A stretch of DNA of 47,721 bases from an uncultured Alphaproteobacteria bacterium (GTDB lineage: Bacteria; Pseudomonadota; Alphaproteobacteria; Geminicoccales; Geminicoccaceae): the NCBI GenBank assembly GCA_937995535.1, contig CALKJU010000056.1, positions 1 through 47,721 on the forward strand, read 5' to 3'. Below the pieces are notes generated by a model that saw nothing but the letters and a program-made list of their open reading frames with translations, was not told the origin of the DNA and ran no database searches. This document shows positions 26,486-34,167 of this stretch, piece after piece. The stretch's first letter is position 1; every line of letters begins with the position of its first letter. A program made the position numbers and the translations under genes.

Positions 26486-27371
26486 TCAGGACACCGCCCG
26501 GGGCGCCAGCATCAGGTAGAGCGACAGCAGCCCGGCCTCGGCCGAGCCGTCGGTGCGGTGCGCGGTGAACTGCCAGCCCTGCCGGGTGCAGAGCTGGGCC
26601 AGCGCCTCGCGGTGCGCGAAATAGGCCTGCCGGTAGCGCGCCCGGACGACGTCGACATTGCCGATCAGCTCGCGGCCCTCCTGTTCCATGCCCTCGAACA
26701 GCACCCGGCCGGCATAGGGCAGCGTCTCCTCGGCCGGGTCGGCGACCTGGAGGAGCGCCCCGCGCGCACCGCCGGCGACCAGCGCGGCGACCCGCGGCGT
26801 CAGCAGCTCGATCGGTTGCATGAAGTCGGAGATCAGCACGACGCGAGCGTGGCGGGGCAGGGCGACGGCCGGCAGCACCGGCTCGGCAGCCGTGTCCGCT
26901 TGACTGAGCAGCCGGGTCAGATGGTTGAGCCCGGCACGACCGGCCCGTGGCCGCTCGCCGGTGCCGAGCAGCGCCACCCGCTCCCCACCCCGGACGAGGA
27001 GATCGGCCAGGGCGAGGGTCAAGATCAGCGCGCGGTCGCGCTTGACCGGGACAGCCCCCGAGGAGCGGAAGTCCATCGACCGCGACAGGTCGCACCACAG
27101 CCACACGCTGGCGGCGGCCTCCCATTCCTGCTCGCGGACGAAGGCCTGCCGCGCGCGCGCGGACTGCCGCCAGTCGATGTCGGCGGCATCGTCGCCGTAC
27201 TGGTACGGGCGGAATTGCCAGAAGGTCTCGCCCATGCCGGTGCGGCGGCGGCCGTGCACGCCCTGCGCGACGGTGGCGGCCACGCGGTCGGCCTCGATCG
27301 TCAGCGCCGGGAGCCGCGCCGCCAAGCGGTCGCCGGCGGTGCGCGCCGCGCCGACCCGCGTCGCGGTCGCG

Positions 27372-27382
<11 letters not shown>
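26486..27382 (-). CDS. DUF58 domain-containing protein
   Basis: 298 residues. The DUF58 signature is FRPYQYGDDAADIDWRQSAR, with VWLWCDLSRSMDF giving a vWA-like metal site. Members pair with MoxR ATPases and are thought to be adaptors or substrates of the complex. The ATG at 27382 overlaps the MoxR stop by 11 bases, indicating coupling. Confidence 0.9.
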
Positions 27383-28364
<982 letters not shown>

Positions 28365-28400
28365 GACGCGCGGTCCCCACGGCGCACGGGTCGGGCTTCA

Positions 28401-28429
28401 TTGCTGACCCCAGCGTCGGTACATACATC
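28401..28429 (+). promoter_or_regulatory. candidate promoter of the DUF1285-nudix-DUF6111-cca operon
   Basis: TTGCTG and TACATC are separated by 17 bases in the 97-base gap between divergent moxR and DUF1285. The predicted start would be about 25 bases before the DUF1285 ATG. Confidence 0.4.
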
Positions 28430-28461
28430 GGAGCAGGCGTCTTTGTATCGTCCGAGCCACG

Positions 28462-29019
28462 ATGATTCCAATCGAGCTGAAGGCACCGAGCTTCGACCCC
28501 GCGCCGTACCTCGCGCGCATCGCCCGGGGCGAGGCCGCCTGCGGCGATCTCGGCCTGCGCATCGATCGCCACGGGCGCTGGTACTATCAGGGCTCGCCGA
28601 TCGGCCGGATGGCGATGGTCAAGCTGTTCGCGAGCGTCCTGCATCGCCTGCCCGACGGCAGCTACTGGCTGGTCACGCCCGGCGAGCAGGGGCGTGTCGA
28701 GGTGGAAGACGTGCCGTTCGTCGCCGTCGAGCTGCGCGAGGCCGGCACCCGCGCCGCACCCCTGATCGAGCTGCGCACCAATCTCGACGATTGGGTGCCG
28801 CTCGACCCGGACCACCCGCTGACGCTGCACCCGGTCGGCGAGCCACCGGTCGAGGTGCCCTATCTGGGCGTCCGCGACGGCCTCGCCGCACGCCTCACCC
28901 GGCCGGTCTACTACGAGCTGGTCGAGCTCGCGCACCCCGACCCCACGGGGCGGCGGCTCGAGGTCGAGAGTGGCGGCGCGCGCTTCGTCGTCGGCCGGCT
29001 GGCCGGCCCGGCCTCATGA
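28462..29019 (+). CDS. DUF1285 domain-containing protein
   Basis: 185 residues. GDLGLRIDRHGRWYYQGSPI, then YWLVTPGEQGRVEVEDVPFV and FVVGRL, match DUF1285, a family of two-domain beta-rich proteins of unknown function. It heads a plus-strand operon; its stop overlaps the ATG of the CoA pyrophosphatase (ATGA). This order is common in alphaproteobacteria. Confidence 0.88.
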   Translation: MIPIELKAPSFDPAPYLARIARGEAACGDLGLRIDRHGRWYYQGSPIGRMAMVKLFASVLHRLPDGSYWLVTPGEQGRVEVEDVPFVAVELREAGTRAAPLIELRTNLDDWVPLDPDHPLTLHPVGEPPVEVPYLGVRDGLAARLTRPVYYELVELAHPDPTGRRLEVESGGARFVVGRLAGPAS

Positions 29020-29609
29020 CCCCTTCCGACCTGCGGCAGTGCCTCAATGGCGGGAAGGTACCGGCGGTCACGCTCGCCGGCGACGAGGGCCACGAGCTGC
29101 GGCCCGTCGCCGCCGAACGCATCCCCGCGGCGGTCCTGCTGGGGCTCGTCGCGTCGCCAGCGGGGCCGGCGATCCTCCTCACCCAGCGGACCGCGCATCT
29201 GCGCGACCATGCCGGGCAGATCAGCCTGCCGGGCGGACGCATCGAGGCGGCCGACCCGGGGATCGAGGCCGCGGCCCTGCGCGAGGCGCACGAGGAACTG
29301 GGCCTCGATCCGGCCCGTGTCGAACTGCTCGGCCGCCTGCCGATCTACGACACGATCACCGGCTTCCGGATCCATCCGGTGGTCGGCTGGATCGAGCCGC
29401 CGCTCACCCTGACGCCTGACCCGTTCGAGGTCGCCGACGTGTTCGAGGTGCCGCTGGCCTGGGCGGTCGACCCGCGCAACCACGAGCGGGGTGCCTACGA
29501 GCGGGACGGTTTGCGGCGCGAGTTCTTCGTCTTGCGCTGGCGGGACCGCTACATCTGGGGCGCCACCGCCGGCATCCTGGTGGGCTTCTCGCGGCTCGTG
29601 GCTGGCTGA
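29016..29609 (+). CDS. CoA pyrophosphatase (Nudix hydrolase)
   Basis: 197 residues. The UPF0035-type sequence LTQRTAHLRDHAGQISLPGG precedes the Nudix helix LREAHEELGL, which keeps the REx2EELG metal-binding residues. The enzyme hydrolyses CoA or acyl-CoA to phosphopantetheine and 3',5'-ADP, a housecleaning role. It is coupled to the genes on both sides by overlapping stop and start codons. Confidence 0.9.
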   Translation: MTPSDLRQCLNGGKVPAVTLAGDEGHELRPVAAERIPAAVLLGLVASPAGPAILLTQRTAHLRDHAGQISLPGGRIEAADPGIEAAALREAHEELGLDPARVELLGRLPIYDTITGFRIHPVVGWIEPPLTLTPDPFEVADVFEVPLAWAVDPRNHERGAYERDGLRREFFVLRWRDRYIWGATAGILVGFSRLVAG

Positions 29610-29881
29610 TGCTGTCCGGCGCCTTGCGCATCCTGGTGCCGATGCTGGCGCCGTTCGCGGCCTACTTCGCTTGGCGGCTGCTTGTCACGCGCGGTCGCGG
29701 TCTGCTCGAGGACACGCCCTGGTTCCTGCTCACCGTGGCGTCCTTGATCCTCGCCGTCGGCGGCTTCGCCACGCTGGCCTTGCTGCCGGAGTCGGTGGGC
29801 CAGGGGCAGTGGGTGCCGGCGCGCGTCGAGGATGGCCGGATCCTGCCCGGCTACACCGCGCCAGCGCCGACGTCGCGGTGA
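29609..29881 (+). CDS. DUF6111 family small membrane protein
   Basis: 90 residues with two hydrophobic helices (ILVPMLAPFAAYFAWRLLV; WFLLTVASLILAVGGFATLA) and a short C-terminal tail (GRILPGYTAP). It matches the DUF6111 proteins found between CoA pyrophosphatase and CCA transferase genes in related bacteria. Its ATG shares a base with the preceding stop (TGATG), and its stop overlaps the next GTG. Function unknown. Confidence 0.83.
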   Translation: MLSGALRILVPMLAPFAAYFAWRLLVTRGRGLLEDTPWFLLTVASLILAVGGFATLALLPESVGQGQWVPARVEDGRILPGYTAPAPTSR

Positions 29882-31131
29882 GCGGGCGGCCCGACCCGCG
29901 CCTCGCCGGCGCGCGCTGGCTGACCTCGCCCGAGAGCCGCAGGATGCTGGCGGCGCTCACCGCCGGCGGCCGCCCGGCACGGTTCGTCGGCGGCTGCGTG
30001 CGCGACACCCTCCTCGACCCGACCACCGATCCGCACGACCTCGACATCGCCACGGCCGAGCCGCCGACACGCGTGATCGAGCTGCTGCGCGCCGCCGGCA
30101 TCCGCGTGATCCCGACCGGGCTGGATCACGGCACCGTGACCGCGCTGTGCGGCGAGCACGCCTACGAGGTCACCACGCTGCGCCGCGACGTCAGCACCGA
30201 CGGGCGCCGTGCCACGGTCGCCTTCACCGAGGACTTCGTCGAGGACGCGGCCCGGCGCGACTTCACCATCAACGCGCTGAGCTGCGACGGGGCGGGGCGG
30301 CTGTTCGACCCGTTCGGCGGGCTCGCCGACCTCGAGGCCGGCCGGATCCGTTTCGTCGGCGACCCGCACCAGCGCATCCGCGAGGACCATCTGCGGATCC
30401 TGCGCTGGTTCCGCTTCTTCGCCCGCTTCGGGCGGGAGCCGCCGGACGCGGCGGCGCTCGCCGCCTGCGCCGCCGCGGCGCCGAGCATCGCCCGCCTCTC
30501 GGGTGAGCGCATCCAGCACGAGCTGTTCCGGCTCGTCGTCGAGCCCGGCGCGGTGCGTGCGCTCGCGCTGATGGCGGAGCGTGGTGTCCTGGCGCACACC
30601 CTGCCCGCCCCGCTGTCCGTACCACCGCTCGCGGCGCTGCGCCGCGCCGGCGCTGGCGACGATGCGATCCTCGCCCTGGGTGCCATGCTGCGCGGCGCCG
30701 GTGGCGGCCCGGAAGCGGCGCGGCAGGTGGCGAGCCGGCTGCGCCTGTCGCGGGCGGACGCACTGCGGCTGCATCGCGTCGTCGCCGCGCCACGCCCCGC
30801 CGCCCCGCTCGATCTGCCGGCGTTACGCCGGCTCGCCGACGAGATCGGCCTGGAGGACGCGATCGACCGCCTGGCGATCGCCGCCGCCGAGAGCGACCTC
30901 GGCGCGCCGGCCCGCGCGGCGCTGGAGCAGGGCCTGCGCCAGCACCCGCCACCGACCTTCCCGCTCACCGGCGACGATCTGCTCGCCGCCGGGATCGACC
31001 GCGGACCGACCGTCGGACGGCTGCTCGGCGCGGTGCGCAGCTGGTGGCGTGAGCGCGACTTCGTTCCCGATCGCGCCGCCTGCCTCGCCCGGCTCCGCGA
31101 CCTGCAGGCTGCCACCGGGGGCTCGCCTTGA
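29878..31131 (+). CDS. cca: CCA tRNA nucleotidyltransferase
   Basis: 417 residues from the GTG at 29878 (GTGA overlap with DUF6111). Class II nucleotidyltransferase motifs are clear: RFVGGCVRDTLL, DPHDLDIAT with the metal-binding Asp pair, RRDFTINALSCD, FDPFGGLADL and EDHLRILRWFRFFARFG. It adds or repairs the 3' CCA of tRNAs. The next gene is a tRNA that already encodes CCA, so for that tRNA the enzyme would serve repair only. Confidence 0.93.
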   Translation: MSGRPDPRLAGARWLTSPESRRMLAALTAGGRPARFVGGCVRDTLLDPTTDPHDLDIATAEPPTRVIELLRAAGIRVIPTGLDHGTVTALCGEHAYEVTTLRRDVSTDGRRATVAFTEDFVEDAARRDFTINALSCDGAGRLFDPFGGLADLEAGRIRFVGDPHQRIREDHLRILRWFRFFARFGREPPDAAALAACAAAAPSIARLSGERIQHELFRLVVEPGAVRALALMAERGVLAHTLPAPLSVPPLAALRRAGAGDDAILALGAMLRGAGGGPEAARQVASRLRLSRADALRLHRVVAAPRPAAPLDLPALRRLADEIGLEDAIDRLAIAAAESDLGAPARAALEQGLRQHPPPTFPLTGDDLLAAGIDRGPTVGRLLGAVRSWWRERDFVPDRAACLARLRDLQAATGGSP

Positions 31132-31156
31132 CATCCCCTGCCCAGCTGCGCATATC
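31128..31156 (+). promoter_or_regulatory. strong sigma70-type promoter for tRNA-Gln
   Basis: A perfect TTGACA and a CATATC are 17 bases apart; the -35 overlaps the stop codon of cca. The expected start, near 31163, is about 10 bases before the tRNA. Confidence 0.65.
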
Positions 31157-31172
31157 CGCCGACGTCTCTCGG

Positions 31173-31246
31173 TGGGGGATAGTTTAACGGTAGAACTACC
31201 GGCTCTGGACCGGTCAGTCGTGGTTCGAATCCACGTCCCCCAGCCA
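31173..31246 (+). tRNA. tRNA-Gln (anticodon CTG)
   Basis: A full cloverleaf can be folded. The acceptor stem TGGGGGA pairs with TCCCCCA, and a D-arm is present around AACGGTA. The anticodon stem ACCGG/CCGGT encloses the loop CTCTGGA with anticodon CTG. The T-stem is CGTGG/CCACG with loop TTCGAAT. The discriminator base is G, followed by an encoded CCA. A perfect -35 box lies upstream. Confidence 0.95.
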
Positions 31247-31612
31247 CTCCTCAGGCAAGTCCGCCAAGCGTTCCCGTCGCCTGACGCCGCATGGCGCCGC
31301 GTTGATCCATTCCATCGTCCGCCGCCCCGGTACCGCCGGTCCGAGCGGGTCTCGTCCGCCCTCACCAACGCCCCGCGGCGCCAAGGTTCACCGTCATGGC
31401 CACGCGGGCGCTCCAGGGCCCGGGCGGATTTTCGGCAACTTAGTTCGGTCGTTGTGGTGACTTGAAGATAAAGTCGTGGCAAAGTATTGGATCGAACATC
31501 GTCTTTGAAAATATTTGAACCCGCGTTCCGACTTTGTTAACCTTCGCGGTGTTGCATCGCGCTGACCGAGGCGAGGCCTTCGGGTCCGCGCCGCACAGTG
31601 GAGGACCGAGTC
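31247..31612. other. 366-base intergenic region with an AT-rich segment
   Basis: No gene is recognised. The part from about 31430 to 31560 is visibly richer in A and T than the rest of the window. It contains TTGAAG-N17-TATTGG at 31462-31490 and a TTGAAC-N16-TTAACC at 31515-31542 as promoter-like elements. The position next to a tRNA would suit an integration scar, but I see no integrase and no repeat of the tRNA 3' end. Confidence 0.5.
31462..31490 (+). promoter_or_regulatory. candidate promoter in the AT-rich spacer
   Basis: TTGAAG and TATTGG are separated by 17 bases, about 120 bases before the small orphan gene at 31613. The surrounding A/T richness supports a promoter region rather than coding sequence. 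Confidence 0.35.
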
Positions 31613-31930
31613 ATGCTGATCCAGCCCATGTCTCAGCCACTCCCGGCTGGCGACGGTGTGTCCTTCGCACCCGGGAGGGCGGCGCTGACGGCCCTGCGCG
31701 ACGGACTGCTGCGCCTGCTCGCCCTCGAGGTCGGGCCGGCGACGGTGGCCACGCTCCTGGGCGTCCGCCCGGGCGAGGCACGCGCCTGGCTCGCCAGCCT
31801 CGGCCTCGGCACGCCCGTGCCGGTGAGCCACCTCATGGCGCACCTCCCACCGCTGGAGACGGACGCCGCCTTTCCGGAACCGTCGGACAGCCGATCCACC
31901 CCGGCGCGGCCACATCGGCCCGACCGCTGA
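31613..31930 (+). CDS. small orphan protein, possible helix-turn-helix
   Basis: 105 residues; the ATG at 31613 has GGAGG eight bases upstream. I do not recognise the family. The middle segment PATVATLLGVRPGEARAWLA has the spacing of a helix-turn-helix (helix, Gly turn, recognition-like helix), so a small DNA-binding protein is possible. The last 25 residues are Pro/Ser/Arg-rich and probably disordered. It is convergent with the RlpA gene, with five bases between stop codons. Confidence 0.55.
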   Translation: MLIQPMSQPLPAGDGVSFAPGRAALTALRDGLLRLLALEVGPATVATLLGVRPGEARAWLASLGLGTPVPVSHLMAHLPPLETDAAFPEPSDSRSTPARPHRPDR

Positions 31931-31935
31931 GCCGC

Positions 31936-32385
31936 TCAGCCGGCGCCCAGCTCGATTCGCACCCGGGCCACGCCCGCGTCGACCATCCCCAGCCGCGCCG
32001 CGGCGGCCCGGGACAGATCGAGAACGCGGCCGCGCACATAGGGGCCGCGATCGGTGATCTCGACCTCGATGCTGCGCCCGTTGGCGAGGTGGGTCACGGT
32101 CACGCGTGAGCCGAGTGGCAGCGAGCGGTGCGCGGCGGTCAGTCGGTGCTGGTCGAACCGCGCGCCGCTTGCCGTCGGCCGGCCGTGAAAGCCCGGTCCG
32201 TACCAGGAAGCGAGCCCGACCTGGCGATAGACCGGCCGCGGCGCCGCGAGCGGTGGACCGATCAGGGGGACGCCGACCTGGGGGTCGGGCGCGCGCATCG
32301 TCCGCCCGAGCCAATCCATGCCCGCCCCCGCCAGCATGACCATCAAGACGAACGGGATAAACCGCCAGATATTCCGCCTCACCAT
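31936..32385 (-). CDS. RlpA-like septal ring protein
   Basis: 149 residues. The double-psi beta-barrel of RlpA is intact: GLASWYGPGFHGRPTASGAR, LTAAHRSLPLGSRVTVTHL and EVEITDRGPYVRGRVLDLSR, with the catalytic-type Asp in TDRGPY. The N-terminus (FIPFVLMVMLAGAGMDW) is a signal anchor without a lipobox Cys, and the C-terminal SPOR domain of E. coli RlpA is absent. It is a short, non-lipoprotein form, probably periplasmic, acting on denuded peptidoglycan strands. GAGGGAG precedes the ATG. Confidence 0.87.
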   Translation of the reverse strand: MVRRNIWRFIPFVLMVMLAGAGMDWLGRTMRAPDPQVGVPLIGPPLAAPRPVYRQVGLASWYGPGFHGRPTASGARFDQHRLTAAHRSLPLGSRVTVTHLANGRSIEVEITDRGPYVRGRVLDLSRAAAARLGMVDAGVARVRIELGAG

Positions 32386-32541
32386 GAGACGCTCCCTCGG
32401 CCGACCGAGACATCTGGTCGCACTGCCAATGACTTCCTGTCACAGCATCTGGCCTTCGTCGTCCCTTCTTTGAAGGTCTATCGGCTCTATTGCTTCGGGG
32501 ACTGTGGCTTTTGCACCGCAACCGGTTACCGGACCAGCCCG

Positions 32542-33057
32542 CTACTCGTCGGACTTCGGACCGGTCCGCAAGAGCCCGTCGGCGATCGCGACACGCAGCC
32601 GGTGCCGCGCCAGCGACGCCAGCAGGACGTCACGATCGAACCCGAGGAAGGTGACAAGGAGCTCGACATAGCGCGCGACGAAGCGCGGCCCGTGCAGATC
32701 GTCGGTGAGGCCGTGGGCGCATTCGTGGAGCACGACAGGCCGCGTGCGCGCCCAGCGCGGCAGCTTGATCGCCGCGCGGGAGCCGCAGGCATGGCGCCGC
32801 CCGCGCCCGTCCTCGACCCGCGGTGGCCGCCATCCCGGCCGGCTGGCCGCCGGACTCTCGGCCCAGAGGAACACCCGCTCGACCAGCGCGGCGCAGGAGG
32901 TGAGCGGGAGGACCTCGCGGTCGAACGGGAAGACGTGGGCCGCCTCCCACCGATAGAGCTTCGCCCGCTGATGATCGCGGGGCCGCGGCGGAGCGAGCGT
33001 CGGCCGGGCCCAGGGCAGCGGGATCAGAAGACGCTGGGGGCTGGGCAGGCGCGGCAT
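32542..33057 (-). CDS. predicted zinc metalloprotease (HExxH)
   Basis: 171 residues from the ATG at 33057. The zinc motif is VVLHECAHGLTDDLHGPRFV (residues 109-128): His111, Glu112 and His115, with His122 as a possible third ligand. This arrangement, followed by ARYVELL, resembles the putative metallohydrolase family TIGR04338 (HExxH ... HGP.F..YVELL). There is no signal peptide, so it is cytoplasmic or exported by another route. It is divergent from the J-domain fusion protein. The frame stays open upstream to 33159. Confidence 0.65.
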   Translation of the reverse strand: MPRLPSPQRLLIPLPWARPTLAPPRPRDHQRAKLYRWEAAHVFPFDREVLPLTSCAALVERVFLWAESPAASRPGWRPPRVEDGRGRRHACGSRAAIKLPRWARTRPVVLHECAHGLTDDLHGPRFVARYVELLVTFLGFDRDVLLASLARHRLRVAIADGLLRTGPKSDE

Positions 33058-33145
33058 CGGGCACCCCGTCCGGTCGGTGGCGGCGCGAACCTGCCGGACG
33101 GCCGGGCGCCGGATCAAGGCCTGTGTCTTGGGGTATGCGCGACCT

Positions 33146-33175
33146 TTGCGCGCCGCCACCGCCGCCGCCTATAGT
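33146..33175 (+). promoter_or_regulatory. candidate promoter of the J-domain fusion gene
   Basis: TTGCGC and TATAGT are separated by 18 bases, about 41 bases before the ATG at 33217, in the gap shared with the divergent metalloprotease gene. Confidence 0.4.
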
Positions 33176-33216
33176 CCGCGCCACGTGCGGCGGGGCGCGA
33201 CGAGGTGGCTGGCCGA

Positions 33217-34167
33217 ATGCTGTCGTCGGGCGATCCCAAGGGCTATTATCGCGCGCTCGGCGTCGCTCCCGGAGCCACACCGGAGGCGATCCGCACGGCC
33301 TTCCGCGAGCGCGCCAAGGTTCTGCACCCCGACCGAGCGTTCAGCACCGCCGACGAGGCCGGCTTCCGCCGGCTCGCAGAGGCCTACGAGGTGCTGCGCG
33401 ACCCGCGTCGGCGTCTCGAGTATGACAGCCATGCGCTGGCCGAGACGACGGCCGGAGCGGCACCGCGGGCGCGCCCCGCCGAGACGCCGCCGGCCGCGGC
33501 GAGCGACGAGCTGGCCGAGCTCCGCCAACGCGGCGCCCGGCCGCAGCGGGTCTGGCGCAATCGGCCACTGGCCGCCGAGGCGACCGCGGATCTCGGCCGC
33601 TGGCGGGCCGCTGCCGTCGCCTTGGCGCTCCTGCTCGCCGTCGGCGGCGGCGTCCTGTGGCGGACGTACGGTCGGATGAGCGCGGCCGAGAACGAGGCGA
33701 CCGCCCTCGCCGCGCGGCTCGAGGCGGCGACGGTGAGCGAGCGCGAGCTGCGCGGCCGGGTTGCGGCACGTGCGGTCGGCGCGGCCGCGGATCGCGCCGA
33801 GGAGCGTGCCGGGTGGGTGGTGTTCGCGCGCGACATCCCGTTCCAGCCCGGCTCGGCGGACATCGACCAGCCGCTCGCGATCGTCATCGACTCGGCCGTG
33901 ATCGAGCTGTCCCGCGCGCTGCGCCAGGTGCCACCGGATGCCCCGTGGGCGGTGCTGATCGAAGGCTATGCGGGCAGCGCCGCGGCCCCGGACGGGGTCG
34001 CGGTGGCCGCCTGGGAAACCGCGCTGCTGCGGCTCGGCGCGGTGATCGAGCGGCTCCTCGCGCAGGGCCTGCCGGCGGAGCGTCTCGCGACCCGCTTCAA
34101 CGCCGGCTTCGCGGTCGGGGAGGAAACGCCGGTCGTCGAGCTCAAGCTGATCTGCTGCACGCGCTGA
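33217..34167 (+). CDS. J-domain / transmembrane / OmpA-like fusion protein
   Basis: 316 residues. The N-terminal J domain (about 8-72: YYRALGVAPGATPEAIRTAF, HPD at 37-39, [11 protein letters not shown]) is followed by an Ala/Pro-rich linker. A membrane helix spans about 131-148 (AAAVALALLLAVGGGVLW), then a coiled-coil-like region (150-195). A C-terminal domain (about 203-300) with FQPGSADI, VLIEGYAG and RLATRFNAGF recalls the OmpA/MotB peptidoglycan-binding fold, though degenerate. The J domain would be cytoplasmic and the OmpA-like part periplasmic, linking DnaK recruitment to the cell wall. GTG at 33205 is an alternative start. Confidence 0.7.
   Translation: MLSSGDPKGYYRALGVAPGATPEAIRTAFRERAKVLHPDRAFSTADEAGFRRLAEAYEVLRDPRRRLEYDSHALAETTAGAAPRARPAETPPAAASDELAELRQRGARPQRVWRNRPLAAEATADLGRWRAAAVALALLLAVGGGVLWRTYGRMSAAENEATALAARLEAATVSERELRGRVAARAVGAAADRAEERAGWVVFARDIPFQPGSADIDQPLAIVIDSAVIELSRALRQVPPDAPWAVLIEGYAGSAAAPDGVAVAAWETALLRLGAVIERLLAQGLPAERLATRFNAGFAVGEETPVVELKLICCTR

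Noticed and set aside
31173..31612. Genomic island inserted at tRNA-Gln
   Set aside because: No integrase, no duplicated tRNA end and ordinary chromosomal genes follow; only the AT-rich patch is unusual.
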